Assembly: GCF_032586235.1 (NCBI RefSeq)
Contig: NZ_JAWHTD010000011.1
Coordinates: forward strand, 1-64,000
Direction of reading: 5' to 3'
Source of the DNA: Aestuariicoccus sp032586235
GTDB taxonomy: Bacteria > Pseudomonadota > Alphaproteobacteria > Rhodobacterales > Rhodobacteraceae
DNA length: 64,000 nt
Below the pieces are notes generated by a model. It was not told where the DNA came from and made no database searches. It was given only the letters and a program-made list of their open reading frames with translations. Shown here in pieces: positions 1-7,859 of the stretch (position 1 is its first letter; every line of letters starts with the position of its first letter). The position numbers were made by a program, and so were the translations under genes.

Positions 1-73
1 CCGATGCCCGGCCCCGCATCAACGCCTCCCCGAATTGCCTCAAATCAATGATGGCAAATTTGGTTCCGGGTGA

Positions 74-1402
74 CTAGCGTCTCTCGACATAAGGTTCGAT
101 CAGCGCGCGCACCGGCACCCGGGCGCGCAGGCGCGTGGCCAGCAGGAAAAGCCCCGCCATCTTGCGCTGCAGGAACAGCGCGTCGATGGGCGGGATTTCA
201 CGGAACTCTTCCTCGACGCCCAGCCGCATCCCCTCGTCGCGCAGCCGCGCGATCAGGGCGGTGTCGCCGAAATCGAACGACGCATGCGAGGCGATCATCG
301 GCAGCGCCATGTCGGCCATGCGCAGGATCGCCTCTTGCTGGCGCGAGGGCGTGGTATCGCGGAAATAGCCGATGGCGATCATCGCCGCGCGGATCGCCTC
401 GCGTTCGCGCGCCAGCCCGGCGCGCAGCAAGGCGCGGAAGCGTTCGGTCAGGGGTTCGTCGAACGACCGCGCAGCACCGAAATCCAGCAGCACGATCCGG
501 CCGCTTTCTGGGTCGACGCGGTAATTGGCGAAGTTCGGGTCGGTCTGGACCATTCGCCAGTCGAAGAGCTCTTTCAGGAAAAGGCGGGTCAGATCGGTCA
601 TCGCCCGGTCGCGCGTGTCCTGGTCGGCCTGGGCCAGATCGTCGATGTCATGCGACGGCTCGAACGACATGGCGAGGATGTCGGACGTGCTGAAATCGGC
701 GTGATGCCGGGGCACGCGGAAAGCGGCATCGTGCTTCAGGAGATCGCCGAAGCGGGCCAGATAGCGCGCCTCGCGGGCGTAATCGGCCTCGTCATGCAGC
801 TGTTTGCGGGCCTCTTCCAGCAGCGGGGCCAGGTCCAGCCCTCTGGGCAGAAGCCCCGACATGCGCAGCAAGGTGTCGACGTTGCGCACATCGGCGTCGA
901 TGGCGGCGCGGACACCGGGGTACTGGATCTTGAGCGCCAGGTCGCGCCCGTCGTGGGCGGTGGCGCGGTGGACCTGCCCGATGCTGGCGGCGGCGATGGG
1001 GCGGACGTCGAACCGGGCGAAGCGTTTCAGGAAATCCGCGCCGTAATTGGCGGTCAGCACCCGTTTCAGCTGGGCGGGCGGCATGAAATGTGCCTGCGCG
1101 CGCAGCGGGGCGAGGATCTGCGCCAGCTCGGGCGGAAGCAGGTCGCCGGCCTCCATCGAGATCAGCTGCCCCATCTTCATCGCCGCGCCGCGCATGGTGG
1201 CCAATTTCTCGGTGATGCGCCGGGCATTGCCCGGCGTCAGCAGAAGGTCGCGCGCGGCGGGGCGCTGGCCGCCGGCCAGCCGCCGCGTGCCTTCGACAGC
1301 CATGGCGCCGAGGATGCCCGAGGTCAGGCCGCCCAGCCGTGCGGCGCGGCCCAGGCGGCCGGATGGCACGGCGAGGCCGCGGGGTTCGTAAGGTTTGCTC
1401 AT
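74..1402 (-). CDS. ABC1/AarF-UbiB family atypical protein kinase
   Basis: A 442-residue member of the ABC1 (AarF/UbiB/Coq8) family of atypical kinases, some of which support ubiquinone synthesis. Visible motifs are the family-specific K-x-G-Q (residues 76-79), the alanine-rich nucleotide loop AAASIGQVHRA (137-147), the ATP-anchoring Lys in ALKIQYPGV (Lys158), a QTDPNFANY catalytic loop (286-294) and the metal-binding LLDFGAAR (305-312). The reading frame extends 24 codons further upstream, but the extension is low-complexity and arginine-rich; MSKPYEPRG is the natural start. There is no C-terminal membrane pair, so it is probably not UbiB itself but one of the extra ABC1 proteins common in alphaproteobacteria. 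Substrate unknown. Confidence 0.85.
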   Translation of the reverse strand: MSKPYEPRGLAVPSGRLGRAARLGGLTSGILGAMAVEGTRRLAGGQRPAARDLLLTPGNARRITEKLATMRGAAMKMGQLISMEAGDLLPPELAQILAPLRAQAHFMPPAQLKRVLTANYGADFLKRFARFDVRPIAAASIGQVHRATAHDGRDLALKIQYPGVRAAIDADVRNVDTLLRMSGLLPRGLDLAPLLEEARKQLHDEADYAREARYLARFGDLLKHDAAFRVPRHHADFSTSDILAMSFEPSHDIDDLAQADQDTRDRAMTDLTRLFLKELFDWRMVQTDPNFANYRVDPESGRIVLLDFGAARSFDEPLTERFRALLRAGLAREREAIRAAMIAIGYFRDTTPSRQQEAILRMADMALPMIASHASFDFGDTALIARLRDEGMRLGVEEEFREIPPIDALFLQRKMAGLFLLATRLRARVPVRALIEPYVERR

Positions 1403-1449
1403 GCGACGTGAGCTAGAGCGCGGCCGCCGCGCGGACAGGGGCGATGCGC

Positions 1450-1472
1450 GGTCCCGGGCCTGACCCGGGACC
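1450..1472. terminator. Perfect 9-bp hairpin downstream of the GST gene
   Basis: An inverted repeat GGTCCCGGG - 5-base loop - CCCGGGACC lies between the GST stop and the ABC1 kinase start. There is no T-run on the minus side, so it could be a terminator, an mRNA-stabilising hairpin or one copy of a dispersed palindromic repeat. Confidence 0.5.
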
Positions 1473-1504
1473 ATCCGGTCCGCATTGCGTCCGACGGCGG
1501 CGGG

Positions 1505-2371
1505 TTATTCCGCCGCGAGTTGCTTGTTCTGCGTTTTGGTGTCGAAATCCGACGCGTCGTGGCGTTCGTGCAATTGCATCGCCGGGTCGCCCGACGTGCG
1601 GTTGACCATACGCCCGCGCTGCACCGCCGGCCTCGCGTCGATCTCCTTGGCCCAGCGCTGCACGTTGGTGTAGCTGTCCACATCCAGGAAGGTGCCCGCG
1701 TTATAGAGCCGCCCCAGCGCCAGCTGGCCATACCACGACCAGATCGCGATATCGGCGATGGTGTAGTCGTCGCCGGTGAGGAAACGGCGATCGGCGAGCG
1801 CGCGGTCGAGCACGTCGAGCTGGCGCTTGGCCTCCATCGTGAAGCGGTTGATGGGGTATTCCATCGGCTCGGGCGCATAGGCGTAGAAATGCCCGAAGCC
1901 GCCGCCCAGATAAGGCGCGCTGCCCATCTGCCAGAAAAGCCACGACAGCATTTCCGCGCGGTGTTCCGGCGCGCCGAGGAAGGCGCCGAATTTCTCGGCC
2001 AGATGCAGCAGGATCGCACCGGATTCGAAAACGCGCACGGGCGTGTCGCCCGAGCGGTCCATCAGCGCGGGGATCTTGGAATTGGGGTTCACCTCGACAA
2101 AGCCGCTGCCGAACTGGTCGCCTTCGTGGATGCGGATCAGCCAGGCGTCGTATTCGGCCCCGGTGTGGCCCGCGGCCAGCAATTCCTCGAAGAGCACGGT
2201 GACCTTCACCCCGTTAGGCGTGGCCAGGCTATAGAGCTGGAACGGGTGCTTGCCGACGGGCAGCGCCTTGTCGTGCGTGGCCCCGGCGACGGGGCGGTTG
2301 ATGCTGGCGAAGGCGCCGCCATTCTCGGTGTCCTGGGTCCAGACTTCGGGCGGGGTGTAGACGTCTTTCAT
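1505..2371 (-). CDS. yghU: Glutathione S-transferase, YghU-like
   Basis: A 288-residue glutathione transferase of the YghU/disulfide-bond oxidoreductase type. The N-terminal extension (about 40 residues, with INRPVAGATH and GKHPFQLYSLATPNGVKVT) precedes a thioredoxin-like domain with the NPNSKIPALMD segment that contacts glutathione, then an all-helical C-terminal domain. The long N-terminal arm and overall length fit YghU rather than short GSTs. Start chosen at the ATG preceded by AAAAGGAGCGTAC; the frame stays open upstream but has no better site. It stands alone between two hairpins. Function in thiol/disulfide or peroxide detoxification is inferred from the family. Confidence 0.85.
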   Translation of the reverse strand: MKDVYTPPEVWTQDTENGGAFASINRPVAGATHDKALPVGKHPFQLYSLATPNGVKVTVLFEELLAAGHTGAEYDAWLIRIHEGDQFGSGFVEVNPNSKIPALMDRSGDTPVRVFESGAILLHLAEKFGAFLGAPEHRAEMLSWLFWQMGSAPYLGGGFGHFYAYAPEPMEYPINRFTMEAKRQLDVLDRALADRRFLTGDDYTIADIAIWSWYGQLALGRLYNAGTFLDVDSYTNVQRWAKEIDARPAVQRGRMVNRTSGDPAMQLHERHDASDFDTKTQNKQLAAE

Positions 2372-2440
2372 GTACGCTCCTTTTGTACCTCGTCCGTTGA
2401 GGTAAGTCTCGCGCGCACGATTACAACCGGTGGCGAGGAC

Positions 2441-2485
2441 GCCCGCAAGGGCGGAGGAGCGGCCCCTCCTCAAGCCCTTGCGGGC
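2441..2485. terminator. Long GC-rich hairpin downstream of the DUF1489 gene
   Basis: GCCCGCAAGGGC (2441-2452) pairs with GCCCTTGCGGGC (2474-2485), and an inner GGAGG/CCTCC stem fits in between. The stem can be extended outward with GAGGA/TCCTC. It lies just past the stop of the DUF1489 gene and before the GST start, as expected for a transcription terminator, although no T-tract follows. Confidence 0.6.
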
Positions 2486-2497
2486 TTTCCTCGGGAC

Positions 2498-2929
2498 TTA
2501 CAGAACGCCGATGTCGGCCAGCGCGCCGGCGAGTTCGGGGGGCAGGGCGTCCTCGCTCTGGCGGTTTTGCGGCAGGTCCGGCGGCGCATCGGCCGGATCG
2601 AGATAGCGCCAGCCCTGGAACGGCCGCTTGGGCACCGCCGTCGTGCGGATCAGCTGCGGGTCCAGCACGATACCGCAGCGGCGGATGCCGTCGTCGCCGA
2701 CGATCTCTTGCAGCCGCAGGATGCGCTGGCGCGCCTGCATCACGCCCTTGACCACCCAGTAGATCGACCCGCCGTTCAGCAGCTCGGCCTCGCGTTTGGG
2801 CCACATGCGGGTCAGGTGGTAATAATCGCCGTCCGCCCGCTGCCTGGAGCGGCGCTGCTGCCAGTCCTCGATCGCCTCGACGCTTTCGGAGCCGACGCTC
2901 AGTTTCATCAGGTGAACGAATTTATCCAC
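2498..2929 (-). CDS. DUF1489 family protein
   Basis: About 143 residues matching the DUF1489 family, a conserved alphaproteobacterial protein of unknown function. The opening VHLMKLSVGSESVEAIEDWQ resembles the usual start of that family, and a central run with YHLTRMWPKR and WVVKGVMQARQ follows. I place the start at a GTG (2929) because it follows GGGGAAGAATCT and gives the family's usual N-terminus; an upstream ATG (2983) would add 18 unrelated residues, and an internal ATG at 2908 is also possible. It is divergent from nrdJ with about 130 bases between; its proposed start overlaps a DnaA box. Confidence 0.75.
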   Translation of the reverse strand: MDKFVHLMKLSVGSESVEAIEDWQQRRSRQRADGDYYHLTRMWPKREAELLNGGSIYWVVKGVMQARQRILRLQEIVGDDGIRRCGIVLDPQLIRTTAVPKRPFQGWRYLDPADAPPDLPQNRQSEDALPPELAGALADIGVL

Positions 2930-2930
2930 A
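2922..2930. promoter_or_regulatory. Perfect DnaA box upstream of nrdJ
   Basis: TTATCCACA matches the consensus DnaA-binding 9-mer exactly. It lies about 130 bases upstream of the nrdJ ATG and overlaps the proposed start of the divergent DUF1489 gene. A degenerate inverted copy, TGTGGACTT, occurs at 2989-2997. DnaA control of ribonucleotide reductase genes is established in E. coli (nrdAB); here it is inferred from the motif alone. Confidence 0.5.
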
Positions 2931-3058
2931 GATTCTTCCCCATTTGCCGCAGGATATGGTATAACACCGGCCCACCGCTTCAAGCAGTTGTGGACTTTGT
3001 CGCAGTCAGGCTATCTTTGCCTTCTGCCTCTCTCCGACCGCACAGGGAATCACCTGAT

Positions 3059-5548
3059 ATGACCCGTTTTGCCGCCCCTATCGCCGAACAGATCTGGGAC
3101 ATGAAGTACCGTTTCAAGGAAGCGGACGGCACGCCCATCGACATTACCGTCGAGGACACCTGGCGGCGGATCGCGCGCGCGCTGGCGCGGGTTGAGAAAG
3201 AGCCCGCCCTCTGGGAAGACAAATTCTACGCCGCGCTGGAGGATTTCAAATATCTGCCCGCCGGCCGGATCACCGCCGGGGCGGGGACGGCGCGGTCGGT
3301 CACTCTTTTCAACTGTTTCGTGATGGGCACGATCCCCGACAGCATGGGCGGCATTTTCGAGATGCTGAAAGAGGCCGCGCTGACCATGCAGCAGGGCGGG
3401 GGGATCGGCTATGATTTCAGCACCATCCGGCCCAAGGGCGCGCCGGTCAGCGGGGTGGCCGCCGATGCCTCGGGGCCGCTGTCGTTCATGGATGTGTGGG
3501 ACGCCATGTGCCGCACCATCATGTCGGCGGGCAGCCGGCGCGGGGCGATGATGGCCACCATGCGCTGCGATCATCCGGATATCGAGGATTTCATCGGCGC
3601 CAAGGCTGACAGCGCGCGGCTGCGGATGTTCAACCTCAGCGTTCTGGTCACCGATCCGTTCATGGAGGCGGTCAAGACCGACGGGTCCTGGGATCTGGTC
3701 TTTGACGGGGTGGTCTACCGCACCGTGCAGGCGCGCGATCTGTGGAACCGGATCATGCGGGCGACCTACGATTATGCCGAACCCGGCGTGATCTTCATCG
3801 ACCGCATCAACGCCGCCAACAACCTGCGGTATTGCGAGACGATCTCGGCCACCAACCCTTGCGGCGAGCAGCCGCTGCCGCCTTATGGCGCCTGTCTTTT
3901 GGGGTCGATCAACCTGGCGCGGCTGGTGGCCGATCCGTTCGGCGAGGCCGCGCAGCTCGACGAGGGCAAGCTGACCGATCTGGTCGCGACCGCCGTGCGG
4001 ATGATGGACAACGTGGTGGACGCGTCGAAATTCCCGCTCGAGGCGCAGCGTGCCGAGGCGCAGGCCAAGCGGCGGATCGGGCTGGGCGTCACGGGGCTGG
4101 CCGATGCCTTGCTTATGGTCGGGCTGCGCTACGGCTCTGAGGAGGCGGCGGAACAGACCGACCGCTGGCTGCACATGATCGCGCGCGCCGCCTATCTGGC
4201 CAGCGTCGAGCTGGCCAAGGAAAAGGGGCCGTTCCCGCTTTTCGAGGCCGAGGCCTTTCTGGCCTCGGGAGCGATGCAGCACATGGACGAGGACGTGCGC
4301 GCGGCCATCGCCGAGCACGGCATCCGCAACGCGCTGCTGACCTCGATTGCGCCCACGGGCACGATCAGCCTTTACGCCGGGAACGTCAGTTCGGGGATCG
4401 AGCCGGTCTTTGCCTACAGCTACACCCGCAAGGTGCTGCAAAAGGACGGGTCGCGGACCGAGGAAGAGGTGGTCGATTACGCGGTGCAGATGTGGCGCGA
4501 CCTCAAGGCCGACGCGCCGCTGCCCGACCATTTCGTCAACGCCCAGACGCTGGCCCCGCTCGATCATGTGCGGATGCAGGCTGCGGCGCAGGCATGGGTG
4601 GACAGCTCGATTTCCAAGACGATCAACTGCCCCGAGGACATCAGCTTTGAGGCGTTTAAGGATGTCTACATGCAGGCCTACGAGACCGGCTGCAAAGGCT
4701 GCACGACCTATCGTCCGAACGACGTGACGGGGTCAGTGCTGAGCGTGGCCGAAACCGCTGCTAACGACAAATCGCTTCCCGAAAAGCTGAAGAGCGCCAT
4801 TGCAGCACAAGGCACGACTGCTGCAGCCGTTTCTAAGAAAGCGGGGCTGAACGCACGAGCCGTAACCGATATTATTGAGGGGCGCTCAAAAAACCCGCGC
4901 ATTGACACATTGAAGGCGTTGGCTTCGGCCTTGAAAGTGGAACTCAATTCGCTTCTCACACCGGCAAGTCCCGAAGTCATCGCCACTCCCGCCGCAGAGC
5001 CCAACCACCCCCACGGCGACGTCATCTATATGTCCGAACCGCTGGACCGGCCGCAGGCGCTGGAGGGGGCGACCTACAAGCTCAAGTGGCCGGACAGCGA
5101 ACATGCCATCTATCTGACGATCAACGATATCATCGTCGGCGGGCACCGGCGGCCCTTCGAGGTCTTCATCAACTCCAAGAACATGGAGCATTTCGCCTGG
5201 ACCGTGGCGCTGACGCGGATGATCTCGGCGGTGTTCCGGCGCGGGGGCGACGTGTCCTTCGTGGTGGAAGAGCTGAAAGCGGTGTTCGATCCGCGTGGTG
5301 GGGCCTGGGTCAACGGCAAGTACATCCCCTCGATTCTGGCCGCCATCGGCGGGGTGATCGAGCGCCACATGATCGCCATCGGTTTCCTGGAAGGCGAGGG
5401 TATGGGGCTGAAATCGGACCCGCAGGCACAGGTCGTGGGGCTCGATCTGCCGCGCGGCAAGGCCTGCCCAAGCTGCGGCCAGTACGACATGCGCATGGTC
5501 GAGGGCTGCATGACCTGCGCCAGCTGCGGCTTTTCGAAATGCGGATAA
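3059..5548 (+). CDS. nrdJ: Adenosylcobalamin-dependent (class II) ribonucleotide reductase with inserted HTH domain
   Basis: An 829-residue class II ribonucleotide reductase, reducing ribonucleotides to deoxyribonucleotides with B12 as radical source. Hallmarks: FNCFVMG with a redox Cys (C86), SAGSRRGAMM, NPCGEQPL with the radical-bearing Cys (C268), TGTISLYAGN, and a C-terminal cysteine set (C803, C806, C817, C820, C823, C828) for zinc binding and disulfide relay. The true start is the ATG giving MTRFAAPIAEQ; the longer open frame upstream is non-coding. Between the catalytic core (ending near TYRPNDVTGSVL) and the C-terminal domain (PHGDVIYMSEPL) lies an extra segment containing a Cro/C1-type helix-turn-helix (residues about 573-633). 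A weak inverted repeat (GACGGC/GCCGTC, 5549-5575) follows the stop. Confidence 0.95.
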   Translation: MTRFAAPIAEQIWDMKYRFKEADGTPIDITVEDTWRRIARALARVEKEPALWEDKFYAALEDFKYLPAGRITAGAGTARSVTLFNCFVMGTIPDSMGGIFEMLKEAALTMQQGGGIGYDFSTIRPKGAPVSGVAADASGPLSFMDVWDAMCRTIMSAGSRRGAMMATMRCDHPDIEDFIGAKADSARLRMFNLSVLVTDPFMEAVKTDGSWDLVFDGVVYRTVQARDLWNRIMRATYDYAEPGVIFIDRINAANNLRYCETISATNPCGEQPLPPYGACLLGSINLARLVADPFGEAAQLDEGKLTDLVATAVRMMDNVVDASKFPLEAQRAEAQAKRRIGLGVTGLADALLMVGLRYGSEEAAEQTDRWLHMIARAAYLASVELAKEKGPFPLFEAEAFLASGAMQHMDEDVRAAIAEHGIRNALLTSIAPTGTISLYAGNVSSGIEPVFAYSYTRKVLQKDGSRTEEEVVDYAVQMWRDLKADAPLPDHFVNAQTLAPLDHVRMQAAAQAWVDSSISKTINCPEDISFEAFKDVYMQAYETGCKGCTTYRPNDVTGSVLSVAETAANDKSLPEKLKSAIAAQGTTAAAVSKKAGLNARAVTDIIEGRSKNPRIDTLKALASALKVELNSLLTPASPEVIATPAAEPNHPHGDVIYMSEPLDRPQALEGATYKLKWPDSEHAIYLTINDIIVGGHRRPFEVFINSKNMEHFAWTVALTRMISAVFRRGGDVSFVVEELKAVFDPRGGAWVNGKYIPSILAAIGGVIERHMIAIGFLEGEGMGLKSDPQAQVVGLDLPRGKACPSCGQYDMRMVEGCMTCASCGFSKCG
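4775..4957 (+). other. XRE/Cro-C1-type helix-turn-helix domain embedded in nrdJ
   Basis: Residues about 573-633 of NrdJ read as a complete small XRE-type domain: a first helix (LPEKLKSAIAAQG), the helix-turn-helix AAVSKKAGLNARAVTDIIEG, then NPRIDTLKALASALKV, the usual fourth/fifth-helix signature. The underlying DNA is clearly more AT-rich than the rest of nrdJ (runs such as gatattattgagg and ctcaaaaaaccc), suggesting the segment was acquired separately. The reading frame is kept on both sides. Confidence 0.85.
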
Positions 5549-5783
5549 GACGGCCCGCAGACCAGGCCCGCCGTCGCCCCCTTTGATCCCTGGCGACCGG
5601 CGGGGTGGGAAAGTTCGCGTGCCGCGCGACCGAGGTCGAGCGGTCGAAACGCGGAACGTTCACCGGCGGGGTGAGGGCGATTGCGGCCCAAGGCATCCCT
5701 TGGGTGCCTGTCGTGACGGGGTTCGGGCCGTACCCCTTTGGTTTCCAACGCGTTTTCGGAGCGATCAGAGCCGTGGTGCCGGC

Positions 5784-7850
5784 CTATTGCCGGACATAGG
5801 TCACGTAGAACCCTTTCACCATGCGGTGTTCCTGTAACCGGTCGCCGAGGCTGAAGCCCTCTCGGCGGATCGGGGCCTGAAAGATATCCAGCCCACGGTC
5901 CAGCACGATCTTCCAGCCGGTATCCGTCACGATATCGCGCGCATGTGCCGATCCGGAGGTGTCGAAGGCCCAGGTGAAATCGACACCCGAGCCGGTGCAG
6001 GCCTCGGCGATGCTGTCGAGCAGATCGCGTTGCTTTTGGATGTCGCCGTCATGCGGGCCTGTGACGAGATGGATTGCGACCTGATCCTCGGGCGATTTGC
6101 GCCGGATGATCATCTCGGCGAATTCCATCATGTTCTTGATCTGGTAGAAAAAGCGGATGTAGGGGTCGGTCACCACGATCCGCGAGGCGCCGTCGGTGTA
6201 GGGGCCGAAAAGCGTTTCGTAACTGACACCCTTGCGGTTCTCGGCGAAGGTGACATGCCCTTCCTCTGGCGCCGGTCGCGGCGGCGTTTTCGTGGATGAC
6301 GGCGCCCGGGCGTCGGTATCGTTTTCGATCACCTCCCCGCCTGCGTCCTCGGGGGACGGTTCTTTGGGGTCGCGCGCTTGCTTTTTGTAATAGAACTGAG
6401 GGAATTCCTGCTCTTCCACGGTCTCGACCCGCCGCTTTTCGCCGTCGGAGCCGGTGTAGTAGCAGTCGACCTCGGGATAGGTCGCGTCGATGCGGAAAAG
6501 CTGATCCTTGACCCTCTTGCGGCTTTCGAGCGCGAGTTGCAGCAATTCCTCGACATCCTCGGCGGTTTCGCCGCCGGCCGGGAAGAGCACTTTCAGCAGG
6601 CCGGACATGGTCTTGTAGACGGCGTCGCGGTCCCTGGTTGAAATATTCTCGGCGATGCTGAAATGCAGGTCCGGGCGGTTGGAAAAATCCTCTTGCCGCA
6701 GGTGCCGCAGGATTTCGGCGAGATAATCGACGATGAAGCCGTAGCCGCGGGTGAACATCTCTGCGCGGATCACGTCCACCTCCCAGCCGGGCAGATAGGC
6801 GTGCAGGCGGTCGATGAAGGCGGAATCGTGGAACTGTGGGGGCAGGGCCTCGAAGAGGTCGCTGTTCTTGAGCATGAAGGGCACGTTGTGGTCGGTATTG
6901 CCGACGAAGGCAAAGCTCGCCTCGGCGCCCATGGGGTTCACCCCGCGCGAAAAGGTCTTGTTCGCCATGTAGTTCTTCATGATGTCGACCAGCGCCTTGT
7001 TGGCGGTCTTTTCGCGGCCGGCGAATTCGTCGAAGGCGACCACGTCCCAATAGCCGACCAGACCGATCCGTCCGTTGGAATTGTTCACGAAGAGCTTGGG
7101 GATGGTGACCTCGCCGCCCGAGATCAGCTGCCCATGGGGTGAGAATTCGGAATAGATATGCGACTTGCCGGTGCCCTTGGGGCCAAGCTCGATGATGTTG
7201 TAGTTGCGTTCCACGAAGGGGATCAGACGCATCAGTTGCAGCAGCTTGCTGCGCCGCCCGAAGGCTTGGGGCTCGAAACCGATGGACTGCATAAGCAGGT
7301 CGATCCATTCGTCCTTGGTGAACTCGCTGCGGGCCTCTTTGTAGCCCTCGTAATCCACCTTTGCGATCTGGATCGGCTTGATGGTTTCCAGCATCCAGGG
7401 GGATGTGCGCGTCTCTTCCGAGAATTCGTACTGGACGTCGGCGATGCACCAGACGCCGGTGACCAGCAGCTTGGGGTGGGCCTTTACCGTGCCGCTGTCG
7501 ACCGCCACCTTCTTGATGCCGAGATTGTCGAAGACGGCCTCGTAGCTGTCGGTCTTTTCGTTCAGGGTGACGCTGATCTGGTCGATGACCTTATAGCGGC
7601 CCTTTTCCTTGATCGTGGACTGGATCAGCCCGGCCTCGTTGCGGTGGACGTAATGTTTGCGCAGGATCTCCTTGACGGTCTCGATCCCGCTCTGGATCGA
7701 GGCCTCGTCATCGGTCGCGCAGTATTGACCGAGCAGGTATTCAAGCACGTAGGTCGGGACGATCGCATTGCCCTTGACCGCCTTGACCAGGTCCTTTCGG
7801 ACGACATAGCCGGCGAAATGTTCGTTGATCTTGTCGTCGAGAGAGCTCAT
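5784..7850 (-). CDS. brxL: BREX protein BrxL with MIT_C-like C-terminus
   Basis: A 688-residue BrxL, the AAA+ ATPase of type I BREX phage defence. Walker A GPKGTGKSH (223-231), Walker B VVAFDEFAG (270-278) and the surrounding ATPase core are clear. Classical BrxL proteins end in a Lon-type peptidase domain; here no GPSAG-type Ser site is visible. After a linker rich in Pro, Glu and Asp (about 485-535) the protein ends with a segment (540-688) that matches the MIT_C/phospholipase D-like fold of MITD1: DPYIR..YQ..N..EF, HARD, GWKIVLDRGLDIF, and FSLG. Last gene of the BREX cassette, 9 bases after pglZ. Confidence 0.9.
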   Translation of the reverse strand: MSSLDDKINEHFAGYVVRKDLVKAVKGNAIVPTYVLEYLLGQYCATDDEASIQSGIETVKEILRKHYVHRNEAGLIQSTIKEKGRYKVIDQISVTLNEKTDSYEAVFDNLGIKKVAVDSGTVKAHPKLLVTGVWCIADVQYEFSEETRTSPWMLETIKPIQIAKVDYEGYKEARSEFTKDEWIDLLMQSIGFEPQAFGRRSKLLQLMRLIPFVERNYNIIELGPKGTGKSHIYSEFSPHGQLISGGEVTIPKLFVNNSNGRIGLVGYWDVVAFDEFAGREKTANKALVDIMKNYMANKTFSRGVNPMGAEASFAFVGNTDHNVPFMLKNSDLFEALPPQFHDSAFIDRLHAYLPGWEVDVIRAEMFTRGYGFIVDYLAEILRHLRQEDFSNRPDLHFSIAENISTRDRDAVYKTMSGLLKVLFPAGGETAEDVEELLQLALESRKRVKDQLFRIDATYPEVDCYYTGSDGEKRRVETVEEQEFPQFYYKKQARDPKEPSPEDAGGEVIENDTDARAPSSTKTPPRPAPEEGHVTFAENRKGVSYETLFGPYTDGASRIVVTDPYIRFFYQIKNMMEFAEMIIRRKSPEDQVAIHLVTGPHDGDIQKQRDLLDSIAEACTGSGVDFTWAFDTSGSAHARDIVTDTGWKIVLDRGLDIFQAPIRREGFSLGDRLQEHRMVKGFYVTYVRQ

Positions 7851-7859
7851 GTCCGCTCC

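Noticed and set aside
1520..3058. The upstream part of the long frame that includes nrdJ
   Set aside because: It runs antisense through the GST and DUF1489 genes; the NrdJ family start is at 3059.
2931..3058. Cobalamin riboswitch or NrdR boxes before nrdJ
   Set aside because: The 128 bases are too short for a full B12 riboswitch and no clear NrdR-box pair was found.
5549..5783. Attachment site or remnant gene next to brxL
   Set aside because: No repeat matching the other border, no integrase and no protein-like frame; only a weak 6-bp inverted repeat after nrdJ.
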